Source: Sitta carolinensis
Lineage: Eukaryota > Chordata > Aves > Passeriformes > Sittidae
Direction of reading: 5' to 3'
Length of the DNA stretch: 64,000 nucleotides
NCBI GenBank assembly: GCA_032173965.1
Contig: JAVUNC010000025.1
Span: forward strand, 15,762,001-15,826,000
Shown here in pieces: positions 52,601 to 64,000 of this stretch. Each line of letters begins with the position of its first letter. Positions within the stretch are counted from its first letter, which is position 1. A program made the position numbers and the translations under genes. Below the pieces are notes generated by a model. That model ran no database searches. It was not told where the DNA came from and worked only from the letters and a program-made list of their open reading frames with translations.

Positions 52601-55600
52601 TGTGTTTTCACGCTAGCTCTCCACACCACAGCAATCTGGGTCCTAATTCTCATTTCAGCCTCTAGCTACAGCTACAGCCACAGCTCAAGGGAATAGATGA
52701 ACCACAACCTACCAACTCAGAGTAGCAAAGCAGAACAGAGTTCTTCTCTATCAGGAAAAAAAGCACAGGTAATCCTGTGCTTCTCTCACAAAAGGAAACA
52801 TGCTCCTTAAGGTTTATTACAGGAAAACCCTTGCTTTTGCTAGAGCTGATAGAGAACGAGCTCCAAGCATCTTCCTGATGGAACTTTACCACAGTGGCCC
52901 TACAGCCTCCCATCAAAAATTATCCAGAAACATTAAGACTCTTCTAAATATTTTCCAGACATCATCCAGAGATGTCTTAGGCTTCTAAGAACACTAGACT
53001 CTTAGGCTGCAGTTTCACAAACAGCTTAAGCAGCTTTAATCAAGGCAGTCCTGCAGCAAGACAGACAGACAACTGCCTGGAAACAAATCTGCCTTTGCAG
53101 CAACCCACACTTGGGCTGCCTTGTACTCATGATGAAACACAGTCACAAAACTGAAAACCCCCCTCACCTTCCAGATATTTTATCCCCTCAAGAGGCACAC
53201 TGTAGGGCACCCTCTGCAAAAGAGAGTAATGAAGAACCTGAGCAAGTACAAGATGCCATATAAGCCTTTCTCAGCAATTTTAAAACACTCCACCCACCTC
53301 CTTTGACTAAACCCTGCAATGATGAAAATTTCTCTGAGAAGGCGAATCAACCAGGAAGGAGCAGAAACAAAATTGCTTGTCAGGGCAGAAAACAAGATTG
53401 AAGTTAATAGTTTTATGTCATGGCTGTAAGATGATGTGAAAAGTGCCACCCGTGACAACTAGGACAACTAGGTCATATCCTGCAGCAAATCCTCAGAAGC
53501 ACATCGACTTTTCTAATGTGTCTACCTCAGCATTATTCCAGGACTAGCACATCACATCCAAGGGCAAAGATGCCACAGGGAGGTAAGGTACTACATTTGG
53601 TATCCACACTGCTTTTGGGGCAAAATACACACCTGTCTTCAAACACAGTACACTACTTCATAGGAAACCCCTACTGAAGGCTGCTGAACAAGGAATACCA
53701 AACACCTCCCAGTCACTTGGGTGCTCTGAAGAACTGGATTCCAGAACCGGGCAGCTTGGCTTCAGCCCACAGAGGTGGGAGATACAGCTACAGCAGGCTT
53801 TCTGCCCCTGGTCAGGTGGGACCACAGTCCTCTCACAGGGCAAGGATGTGCTCCTGGCCCCCACCTTTCCTTCAGGATTTTTCCAGGTTTGCAATGTGAG
53901 ATGCCTTCAAAAACTCCAGGGCGGTGAATCCAAAGCAGATGTGACAGATGGGGAAATCACTGAGCATTAGACACCAGCCAAGATCCCTTTTTCCTTTCTT
54001 CCTGTACAAGCAGCAGCTCCTTGGTGACACTGAGCTTTAAGAATAGCAAGGAAAATGCTTTCTCACTAGTCTTCACTGCAGGTTTAGATGCAGCTCTTAG
54101 TTAGGCATGCCTGCTCAGGCTCCCCACCTTTGTGTTATAAAATCTTCCTGCCCCACATCAAGCAGCACAAGTGAATCCTGGAACAGGAAATGTGCTCTAG
54201 TGCTTGTAACTCTTCTGCTCTGCACCCCCACACAACGTGCTTAGGAAGAAGGGATCTCCCAAAATTCTGTGGACCCCCATTCCTAACCTGGACCATGCTG
54301 CTGTGACACTCTGCAGGCTGCCCTCGTCCTTAAGCTCAAAGATAGGGACAACTCTCCCAACCCAGGGATGGGGGCATTCTCTTGTGGCCAAATAAAAGTG
54401 ACTCATGTTTTTGGGTGCACTAACTAGTCCTCAAGGAGAGGAAAAAATGCTTCACAAAGGACGGAGCACCAAAGGAGGTGCTCCTAAGTGCAAGGGCAGG
54501 GCAGCAATGGCAGGACCATGCTTCCATCCACCTCTCCCGTGGGATGAAAAAAAGCTCCTCAGCAGTTTGCTCCCTTTGAGGATAGCACAGCCTGAATCAC
54601 TTTATGAACTTAATATTTAGCTGAAACAAAACTGAGTTCAGGAGCTCTTTGAAAGATATAGACAATGAGTATTAAAGGCTTCAGGCAAAAAGGCACGAAT
54701 TAGGATCTCACAGGGATTATGTTTTTCCATCCCTTTTAAGTGATAGAAAAGTGGCTTTGAATTTTCGTACACAAAAACAGGCAGCCTTTTAAAATACATT
54801 ATTTTATCAGTACTACATGCAAAGCTTAGCAATGCACACATTTTAAAGAACACCCAAACAGTAAAGCCTGCATCTAGAGCATGCCATTCCTTTCCAGAAC
54901 ACTTTTTTACCTGGGAAGACAAAAAATCTCCTTGTGGCAAGATCAATGGACCAACTGATCTTTCCATTTCACTGACTGGTAAAAGTAGTAGTATGTACCC
55001 TATTGCATCTGACTACCAACACACAGTTTCTAATTGCAATGAATTTAATTACTGCTGAAAAATCTATTAATGGACTTGTTTATTGAATACGAATCACCTC
55101 TAAGTCTTCCTCATACTCCATGAATCAAGCACATTAATTAAGTGGCAATTTAAGGTATCAATTGGCCTAGGCAACTGCACAAACACGAGAAAGAACCAGC
55201 AAAATGTGGCACTGAGCATGAGCCAGCCTGAGTATCCATTACACCTCACACAGAGCAGCTGCAAAGGAAGCCTGGCCAGAAATGCCAAGCTCCATTTTCT
55301 CAGCTGGATCCCCAACACACATCACATGAGATCTTGTAAAAGTGAAGGGAATTGCTGGAATAGCCATTCAGCAACAGCACCCCTGGAACACACCCCAGTC
55401 TCTTTTGAGATGGACCCTTAGGGAAATCTCATTTATGGGCATACATATGCTCAGCAGGGAGTGCAGTCCAGACCCTCGGTGTAAGAACAAAACCAGAGAT
55501 ATTTCAGTTTAGCACTCCAGTGTGTGGCAATTTTGCCTTGTAAATCGCAGATCTTTAGTAAAGACCATTCATCTCTTCTATGAATGGGAAACAGGAGAGG

Positions 55601-57640
55601 AAGAGAAGAGGCAGCCAAGTTCTTTACAATAAGGGAAAGCCACTTCCTTCACAGGCACTGCAACCATCAGGAACCTTAGGAAGAGAACAGCAGCAAGATC
55701 TGGCCTCTCTAGCGGCAACTCAGAAGAGAAGCACCTTCCTAACCGTGCAAATTGCAAATGCACGACACCTCCTGACCCAAAAGCCTATCAGTTAATTCTC
55801 CAACTGGAAACATATTCCATTTTTAGTCTACCACGGCTATAAACAGGATTTCTCCCAAGGGGATCCATTATACTCTTGCCTCAAGCACAATAGATGAAAG
55901 AAACTCTTCTACAAGCCTGTCTTTGCACAAGTTATTTTACAGGGAGAGTATTTTTTCACTTGAGCTAGGCTGGACTGATTTGGCATGTATCCCTAAGACT
56001 CCAGAAGTCTGCTGTAGAACTCCAAAAATTTCTGCAGTTCTATTCTCACCAGGATCTTGTAACAGTTACAGAAGCAGCACTCTACAAAGTATTAAATAAA
56101 GAAATAAATAAGGAGCGAAGCATAATTACAATTTCACAAGTAATACTTTGAATAGCATGACAAATAAGGAGAGATATGGGGTTTTTTTTAAATAATGTAA
56201 CAATTTCTTCTGAGTACGAATATCTTTGCTACCAGCAATAACAAAAAAAAAAAAAAAAAAATATATAAATACATTGGCTTGCTTCCCCTGAGGAAGGGGA
56301 AAGTCCATTGCTGATCTCATTGCATTTGAATCACTATCTAAATATTCAGACCAACCAGGCAGTTTCTGCATCAGTTTGCTTGTAACTTTTTCTCCCTCAA
56401 GTGTACAGCTAGTCTTGAAAATATTCAGAGCAGAGAGGAATACTGATTTATGAGAAGTGGACAAAAAGAACAGATAAAACCTGGAACACAGCTTGCCTCT
56501 GTTACAAGTGTGAAAATGCCAATCTGCCAATACCTTGATAAAATTAACACAAACAGCAGGGCCTTTATGATTAGATGCAGTTTCAGAGACTGCACACAGC
56601 ACTGCCAGACAAACTTCAGCAAGGCAATGGGGAAGACACAGACAAAAAATTAAATAAACCCCCCCCCAAAAAAAAAAAAACAGCCTTACAGAGTGTTGCA
56701 TTTTGAGGCAATGCTGAACTGTGCAAAAAGAGGAAATAGAGGGGAAAAAAAAGAAAAGGCAAACATAAGAAATGGTTAAACATGAAGCAAATTATCTTCC
56801 CCTGCGTTTCTCCAGGGAGCAGCTTCTCCTTGTCAGAGGATCTTGTTTGGGCCAAGCCCACCATTCATCTCGTTCCTAAAGGATACAGCCCCCACCTGGG
56901 TCTAAAAACTTCTATCAAAAAAAGACTTGGATGAGAAAACCATATGTAAATCCAAATGGGTTTTGGTGTTACTGGTGTTTATCAAGTTCATACAAAAAAA
57001 AATCTAACTAACAACAACAAAAATTCTAACAGGAAAAAAAAATTGTCCAAAAAGTACAGAGAGGATTTTTTGGTAGACCACTGCAAAGAATCACTACAAC
57101 TCATGTTCTCCAACAGCATCGTGTAGACTTATTTTTGTCTTACCCTTTTTTTGTTTCCTCCCTCTTTTCTTCCTTTTCTACAAGAAACATACACCCCCTT
57201 AGATTCCATTTTTTTCTGATTTAGCACTTCCTATCTGAAGCCAAAACATAGCCTACTACACAGACTCCCACCACCACCAGTGCTGAAACCAGAACACTCT
57301 GATCAAGAGTGTTTAAAAGTACAATTAAATGGGAGGAATAAACAACTGTGAGGCCAAGGCATTCTGTTGTCATTCCAAATTTTCCAGGAACAAAATAAAA
57401 ATTATAAAAGCTAAACAAATTAATGGGTCAACAGTGTTCAAACAGTTGTGGTTTGTTGGTTTGGGTTTTTTAAAACAGTTTTGAAGTATTTATTGTCAGG
57501 TCCCGGGCATCACAGCGGTACTCTAAAAAAGGGACAAGGTTCAGACAGCGTGCTAGTTTTCTGGTGTGGTGGAAAAACATTGATGTGCATTTTAAATGCC
57601 ACAGGGGAGTTAACCTGAGAGCCTGTCACTGCCGAACAGC
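49664..57640. other. FRMD1 first intron (5' non-coding)
   Basis: AT-rich non-coding sequence between the CpG island and the first coding exon. It contains one candidate small exon (53168-53213), A-rich tracts near 56241 and 56669, and a long C/A run at 56660-56680. Confidence 0.6.
53168..53213 (-). other. Candidate 46-nt alternative 5' exon
   Basis: On the minus strand, TACTCTCTTTTGCAG|AG and CTGGAAG|GTGAGG bracket 46 bases. Both sites are strong. The segment lies in the presumed 5' non-coding intron of FRMD1, so it could be an alternative leader exon or a decoy. No protein homology is recognised. Confidence 0.25.
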
Positions 57641-58740
57641 GGGAGAAACATCTCTCGATGCTGCTGCCGCTGACTTCTCAGCACAGGAAACCAAAAGCCT
57701 TTCCCTGTAAATCCTTACTAAAATAGAATTCCAAGAGGCGGAGAAACAAGGAGGAACGGAGAATTCTGCCTTCCTGACGCGCACCCCGTCTGCCGGGCGC
57801 ACACACCTGCCGGGACACCCTGCTCCTCCTCCCGGAGCGGGGGCACCAAAGCCCCCCAGGGCTGCCAGACCACCCAGCCCAGCCCCAGGAGATGCCCCCA
57901 GCCGCTCGCCCCCGAGAATGCCCCACGGAGCAGGCTGCCCAGGGCCAGCCGTGTCCCCGACACTGGGGACAGGTGGGACAGGTGGCAGCCGGCCGGGCGC
58001 CAGCCGGGACGCGTCCCGCACTCGTGCCAAGGCACGGGAGCGCCCCGGGACACGGCCAGCCGCCCATCCCAGCATCACGGCAGCAGCCAGCACCGGCGAG
58101 CCCCCCGGCGGGGCGCGCTCCGCGACACCGAGGAACCGAGAGGTTACGGCGCCCGCAGGCTGCTCGGGAGCCCCACTCGCTCCTGTGCTCACCGTGAGCC
58201 CGCCCGGCCCCGCTGCAGCAGCTCGCGGGGACACCCACGGCGGCGGCTCTGAGGGGAAAACCCCGCCGACAACGTGAGAGAGCCGGAGATCGCTCCGGCC
58301 GAGCGCACCGCCCATCCAGCACCAAGTTGTAAATACACTTTCGCAGCGGCCGCGGCGCGGAGCGGGCAGAGCAGCCCCGGCCCAGCGCCCCCGCACCGAA
58401 CCGAACCGAACCTCACCTCACACACCCACACACCACACCACACCGCACACATCGCACACATCGCACACCACAGCACCGCACACACCGCACCGCACGGCGC
58501 CCTCGCCTTTGTCCCCCGGCAGCTCACCGGGACCCCGCCCGCCTCCCCGCCGCTGCCGCGGGGCCCCGGGAGAAGGCGGGGGCCCCGGACACCCCCTCGC
58601 CGCTGTGCCGCACTCACCGCCGGGCAGCCCCCGCCGCGGAGCCGCTCCGGCCTCTCCGGTGCAGCATCCAGCGCGGCGGGGCCCGGAGCGGGACCGGCGG
58701 CGGGGCGGGGCCAGGAGGGGCGGCACACGGGGGGGCTGCG
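57640..58740 (-). promoter_or_regulatory. FRMD1: CpG island, likely FRMD1 promoter and first exon
   Basis: About 1.1 kb of GC-rich, CpG-dense sequence upstream of the FRMD1 coding exons. Minus-strand donors occur at 58618/58617 (CCCGGCG|GTGAGT), near 58189 (CACG|GTGAGC) and near 58522 (CCCG|GTGAGC). Splicing from the first of these to the acceptor at 49663 gives a leader whose own ATG frame stops at once. Promoter identity is inferred from position and composition. Confidence 0.6.
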
Positions 58741-58741
58741 G

Positions 58742-59520
58742 GGCGGGACAGCACGGCACGGCAAGGGACAGGACAGGGTGTGCAGGGCACGGCACGGCAC
58801 GGCAAGGGACGGGACAGGTGTGCAGGGCACGGCACGGCACGGCAAGGGACGGGACAGGGTGTGCAGGGCACGGCACGGCACGGCAAGGGACGGGACAGGG
58901 TGTGCAGGGCACGGCACGGCACGGCAAGGGACGGACGGGTGTGCAGGGCACGGCACGGCACGGCAAGGGACAGGACAGGGTGTGCAGGGCACGGCACAGG
59001 GACGGACAGGGTGTGCAGGGCACGGCACGGCACGGCACAGAGGACAGGGTGTGCAGGGCACGGCACGGCACGGCAAGGGACGGACAGGGTGTGCAGGGCA
59101 CGGCACGGCACGGCAAGGGACGGACAGGGTGTGCAGGGCACGGCACGGCAAGGGACGGGACAGGGTGTGCAGGGCACGGCACGGCACGGCAAGGAGGACA
59201 GGGTGTGCAGGGCACGGCACGGCACGGCAAGGGACAGGGTGTGCACGGGCACGGCACGGCAGCGGCAACGGAGACAGGGTGTGCCGGGCACGGCACGGCA
59301 CGGGAAGGGACAGGGTGTGCAGGGCACGGCACGGCACGGCAAGGGACGGGACAGGGTGTGCAGGGCACGGCACGGCACGGCAAGGGACGGGACAGGGTGT
59401 GCAGGGCACGGCACGGCAAGGGACGGGACAGGGTGTGCAGGGCACGGCACGGCAAAGGGACGGGACAGGGTGTGCAGGGCACGGCACGGCACGGAAGGGA
59501 CGGACAGGTGTGCAGGACAG
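58742..59520. repeat. G-rich minisatellite, about 19 units of 32-43 bp
   Basis: The unit reads roughly AAGGGACGGGACAGGGTGTG then CAGGGCACGGCACGGCACGGC. Units vary by loss or gain of CACGG steps and by small indels. Most contain four GGG runs with loops of seven bases or fewer. It sits directly upstream of the FRMD1 CpG island. Long open frames on both strands are a by-product of the repeat and are not genes. Confidence 0.95.
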
Positions 59521-59670
59521 GCTGCGGGGCGGGACAGCACGGCACGGACAGGACAGGGTGTGCAGGACAGGCTGCGGCGACGGGCCGGGCCGTGTGTGCA
59601 GGGCAGGATGCGGGACAGGACAGTGTCAGCAGGGCAGGATGCGTGGACGGGACGGGGTGTGCAGTGCAGG
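59521..59670. repeat. Degenerate continuation of the G-rich minisatellite
   Basis: Related but longer units with CAGGACAGGCTGCGG and TGTGCAGGGCAGGATGCGG phrases. The phrase GGCTGCGGGGCGGGACAGCA occurs both here and at the proximal edge of the array (about 58734). Confidence 0.8.
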
Positions 59671-60223
59671 ATGCTGGAAGGAGGATGTGAGCTGCTGCTC
59701 CCCGGGCTGCGAGGCGATTTTGGTTTTGGTGGGCACTCAGTCCACCGTGCTGGCAGCAATGAAGTTTGCATAGGTGAAATTGCAATTAAGAGTGACCGCA
59801 GCAAGTCGCTGGAGCTCGGCCCGGTGCCGCAGCCCGGTGAAGCGGGCGGTGCTGGCACGGAGCGCAAAGAGGCGCAGTGGAAGGGTCGGGAGCGGATCTG
59901 GGAGCTCCGCGCCTGGGTTTCGGGCGCTGGGAGTCGCGGCGCTCGACAGGGAGGTGCTGAGCTGCACGCATGGCAGAAACCCTCTTGTTTCCCTTCCTCT
60001 TCTGTGTTATAATCTGCTTTTTAATGTAGTAATTTTCTGAAAGAAGGCGGACATCATCTCGAGTTCTGTCGAGCTGCTCCCTCACGAGTAGGCTGTTTCT
60101 CAGTTTCCCTACTCCTCCAGTGCCTGTAAGGATACAGCCGGCATGGGAGCTGGACTGGCAGCAGGCTTAACGGGAGCAGGTGGGAAGGCTTTTCGTTTGC
60201 ACAGTGTTGCACAACTCTATAGC
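59671..60223. other. GC-rich flank upstream of the minisatellite
   Basis: Moderately CpG-rich to about 60080. No transcript start or gene can be assigned. A minus-strand frame with a charged stretch (VREQLDRTRDDVRLL, near 60085-60040) looks protein-like but has no recognised relative. Confidence 0.4.
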
Positions 60224-60277
60224 AAAAAAAAAAAAAAAAAAACCAAAAAAAAAAAAAAAAAAAAAAAAACCCCAAAA
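60224..60277. repeat. A-rich homopolymer tract
   Basis: Two long A runs interrupted by CC and ending in CCCC plus A. Confidence 0.9.
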
Positions 60278-60560
60278 AAGTAGATTTGCCCAGGAGGAAC
60301 CACAAAAGCAAGCCTGACTTGCTGGTCTGCCATGGCCACCTGACCTGTCACATCAGGGTGATGTGAGTAGGGCACCAGGTCACCTGGTTCCTTCTGTCCA
60401 TAGAAGCATGTCACACTGTCCATTTTTTTTCTTTGCCATCTTCTGTCTTCTTCACTCCCTTTGCTCATGGTTGTAGCACCTTCCGTAAGCCAGAATTGGA
60501 GCACTTCAGGTTTAGGTTGCTAAACTGGTCAGTCTCACTAAATGGACAGAAAATCCCAGC

Positions 60561-60587
60561 TTTTTTTTTTTTTTTTTTTTTTTTTTT
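60561..60587. repeat. Poly(T) tract
   Basis: Uninterrupted run of 27 T. With the A-tract 290 bases before it, it could frame an old insertion, but no element between them is recognised. Confidence 0.9.
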
Positions 60588-63500
60588 CCTCTTCAGTGGT
60601 CTGCTGTGTTGGTGGATTAGATTGTTTTATGGAGTGGTCCAGCCAGTGATGGAGTCAGCATCTTGTAATATCACCTACTCTTCCTCACTTATTTTCCAGC
60701 ATGAGTTTGCAGGATTGAATGCAAGGGCACAGAATGTAGTGCCCAAGTGTAGGCTCTGTTGTTGAACCTGTTCTTATTTAACCTGCCCTATACCATGCAT
60801 AAAGCCTGCAGCAGAGCCAGCACAGGAGTCTGGTCACAGTAGGACTTTCTGTCAGCTCTGACAGCTAGTGAAGAACTTGAAATGTTAGCAAACAGCTCTG
60901 AACAGTTGCTGCATTCTTCTGGAAAGAAAAAGACTTGAAAATGTTGCAGTAGTTTACAAACTCATGGCTCCAGTTTCTGTGACAAGGTGCTTGAGCTATC
61001 ACAGGAGGGAAGCACCATGGCTAGGCTGTTGAGTCAGGGTAGAGACAGCACACCACCTTAGCCTGCTCTGCTCACCATCTGCACTGGAATCCTCAGGGAT
61101 ATTTCCTTCACACAGAACCTGAGTAGGAGAGTAAGAGAAGTGTGGGTCACGTGCAGGTGATGTTCCCAATGTAGCCATGATCATAATGGAATATAGCACA
61201 GATGTCAGGTACCATTACCTTAATTGGAAGTATAGCAATTATCACACAGAGCTGGTTTTCTAGGATTGTGTGTCACCTTAGAGAAAACAAGCTGCATTTT
61301 GAGAAACATCAGGACTGCAGGAAAACTGAGATAGCGTCAGCCTGTTTGTTTTTTGAAGGAGACATCAAAGTGTTGGAGTCTGAAGATATCTGTGTTCCAA
61401 GGAAATACCACTGCAAGTTTTCAAAGCATCAACTCCAGCTCTCCTCCTTGCAGTGCTGATAAGCAGTTTCATCCAGCTTGCTCTGTAAAGTGGAAGCTGG
61501 AGAGGGGGATTTGTGGATTGGTTCTTAAAAGCTGGTGTCTTCAGAAAAAAAGAGTGGCTTTTGTAAGCTGATGTGTCATGCAGAGCCATGCTGGAGTCAG
61601 AGGGACCCCATGCAAAAATAAAAGTTTGCATAAGCAGATGTCTTTACTTATGGTCTTGTCTGCATTGCTTGTAGACAAAGAGATCTGGTGCAAAAGGGAA
61701 GGCTGTGGCTTGCCTTCTCTGTCTCAGAAAAAGTATCCCTTTCCTTTCTTACAATAATTATCGCTGTGCTTGTAGGAGATAATTTTGTTGCTACTATTTA
61801 CTGTCTAGTTCACAAGCAGCACCTCAGCTCGGAGAGAAATGTGTTGCTTGTAGAGTTTAAGAACAAAAGGAGTTTTCACTAATGATGTCGGGGAGCTGAA
61901 GCTGGCTTCAAGCTGTTCAAGTCATGAGAGGATGACTCAGAAGTCAGAAATTTGAGGCATTCCTATGTCTAGCGTTTAATCAACAGGCAAAGCGTTAGGA
62001 GGTAAGCGGAGGAAATCAATGGCAAATCAAAGAAGAATAGGTCAGCTATTCATTAGAGAAAGGATTGATCTCAGGGATATTAGTGGAGAGGAGGGCATGA
62101 AATGAATCCTAAAGAAAAGTTTGAACTAACTGTGTCTGCAGCGAGCTGGCAGTCAGGGAGCCTTAAAAAAATTACTTGAATGTCTTGCATGAAAGGCTGT
62201 TTGCAGAACTGCATTCTCAGAGTCAGATTTAATCGGCTGCATAGAGAGACTTTTCAGCCATAATGCAGGTCTTGCAATAAAAATAATAATAATAATAATA
62301 ATAATTTGTGTATTTTTCATTGCATATACAGTCATCATGGGTATTACACATGAAATTATAATAATCTGCTTTCTGTTAGCATACATGCCGAAGCAAAATC
62401 ATATTTGGTGTTCTCAGTGTGTTTTACAGCTTGATTTTGCTTGCTCTTGCCTTATTCCTAGAAAATGATCAATAGCTTCTGTGGGCCTATTATTCATCAT
62501 GCTGTGGCTTTCATGAATAGCATGTTGCAAAGTCAGGTTTAATTTTGAGCTCTGGTGTAGGGATTTTTTTTAATTTTCTTTTTAGTGTGAAATATCAAAT
62601 TTCTCTAGAGTAACATGTGACACAGTAAAAAAAAGTTGCAGTGTAGCTTACGTGCTAGTACAGTATTTATAATAGTCATGATACCATATGCTATATACAA
62701 GGTATAGATATTGGTGAGGTCTAAGACACCAGTTTGCATTAAATAAAAATTGAATGCTGTTGTGCTGATCACTGACCACATTAACTCTGCAAGTGAGGCC
62801 AGGGTACAGGTCTGGAGCCATAAACTGCTCGTGGGCACTTGAAGGATGGCTCCATGTCACTGGAGAGGACATGGGAGAGTTGACTTTATACCCAATTGTC
62901 TCAGGTGCCCTAAAAGTCACTGTGTGCTGTATCTTTCATCCCAGAGGGTCCTGATGTACTTCTTCTTAAGTTTTTCATTTGTCATTTCAACAGAGACACC
63001 TTCAGGTAGTAAGGGAACAGCTGCATAATGTTGCTCCGTCAGCAACCTTTGAAAACCAGGTGGGTAATCTGGGTAGGGAGAATGGGTTCATAAATCAAAT
63101 TTGGCCCTAGAGCCCAGAGGTTGTAACTCTTATCCTTGGCAGAGTCTCTGTGGGACTGTATTTACTAAAATGGTCACGAGCCACATCTTATTCTAAGGAG
63201 AAACTCAATCTTTCAGTAACACGAACTCACTTAACATCATTATAGGCTTATGATTTTATTCTGACTCTGACAATTCCCAGGGCCCTTGGGTTGAAGATTT
63301 CCTGACCCAAGCTCTAATCAAGCCCAAACCTGCATTGCACAGCCTCCTTAGATCCCAGCTAGGGGTGGCACAGCCACTGGCCAGGACTTTGTCTCCTTCT
63401 CTCTGACAGAACCCATTGATGGATCTTTGTTATAGAGGCGCTCTGGCAAGTTGGTATCTGCAGCTAAATACACACAAAGTGCACGAGCTGCTGGTACAAA

Positions 63501-64000
63501 TTCCTTTCTGGGGACAGGAGTTGTCTTCTTATTTCACCGTACATTGAAACTCAAACTGTGAAGTTTTGGTTACTTTCTGCTGACTTTGAAACCACGCCAG
63601 AGGTGTTAAATCCCTGCCCAGGGTTTCACAGTCCTTGTGTTGTCTCTGCTAGGCTTCCATCACAATGCTGAAATAATTTCATGTCCTCAGCATGGAAACA
63701 TGCACACACATTGTCAATTCTTAATAAAGGATTCTTTCCATCTGTTCCCTGCAAGTTTTCCTCTCTCAGCCCCTAAAGACAGCAATCCTGCCAAAGCATA
63801 CCTTGCAAAGGAGTAAATGGCTTCTGCCCTGTCTGAACATGGGTTTCACAAAGGCTTTTCACTTCATTTTACTTCCTTTCAGCTGTGTTTTGATTTTTGT
63901 TTTGATTAGAATTACTGTCTGTAATATTGCTTTCCTGTTTTTAACTTTTTCTCTCCAGCTGACTTATTCTTGCTTCAAAAGGAAGAATATCACCACCAGA
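60588..64000. other. Intergenic sequence upstream of FRMD1
   Basis: Only short random frames, with no recognised gene. A possible splice acceptor (TTTTTCTCTCCAG|C) at 63959 could open an exon running off the window, but too little is left to judge. Confidence 0.5.
62282..62306. repeat. (AAT)n microsatellite
   Basis: About eight AAT triplets in a row. Confidence 0.95.

Noticed and set aside
56126..56701. A 191-codon minus-strand frame
   Set aside because: It passes through poly-A/T and C runs, giving Phe and Gly homopolymers. There is no sign of coding selection.
58189..60012. Several open frames of 390-500 codons on both strands
   Set aside because: They run through the CACGG minisatellite, which lacks stop codons in most frames. 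The peptides are simple repeats and overlap one another on both strands.
63960..64000. Possible + strand exon at the window end after CTCTCCAG
   Set aside because: Only 41 bases are visible, with no recognisable peptide.

Overview
This is nuclear DNA of a vertebrate, almost certainly a bird and probably a songbird. It has two multi-exon genes with long introns, GT-AG splice sites, two CpG-rich islands, two old CR1-type LINE tails and a probable solo LTR of avian type. The gene pair, a KIF25-like kinesin next to a FERM-domain gene of the FRMD1/FRMD6 family, matches the KIF25-FRMD1 neighbourhood of human 6q27. That synteny is why I call the FERM gene FRMD1 rather than its paralogue FRMD6. The species is inferred from repeat style only.

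Layout: (1) 1-11.8 kb holds the last six coding exons of KIF25 on the + strand (1011-11563), in perfect reading phase from the P-loop to the stop codon. The 5' exons lie outside the window. (2) 11.8-19.2 kb is the space between the two convergent genes. Most of it is featureless, but 17.4-18.5 kb is an extremely GC-rich island built on a degenerate minisatellite, with a possible small minus-strand gene beside it (16.8-17.4 kb). (3) 19.2-49.6 kb holds FRMD1 on the minus strand: a probable long 3' UTR, then 13 coding exons (22174-49595) that join in phase to a 609-residue protein. (4) 49.7-58.7 kb is its long first intron(s), ending in a CpG island (57.6-58.7 kb) that is the likely promoter. (5) 58.74-59.67 kb is a G-rich minisatellite of about 19 units just upstream of that island. 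(6) 60-64 kb is intergenic, with homopolymer tracts and an AAT microsatellite and no recognisable gene.

The most unusual structure is in the FRMD1 intron between coding exons 9 and 10 (25.85-26.52 kb). The acceptor and first roughly 35 bases of coding exon 10, plus flanking intron, recur in three extra tandem copies. The distal copy (26354-26383) has a strong acceptor and a GTGAGT donor. It would form a 30-nt, phase-preserving microexon encoding a near copy of the motif at the start of exon 10. One unit also carries an exact in-place inversion of a 26-bp hairpin-prone segment.

KIF25 is a kinesin motor linked to centrosome and spindle organisation. FRMD1 and its better-studied paralogue FRMD6 (Willin) are membrane-cortex FERM proteins tied to Hippo signalling. 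They are neighbours by synteny, and nothing in the sequence suggests joint regulation. Exon boundaries come from reading splice sites and phase by eye. UTRs, first exons and promoters are inference.
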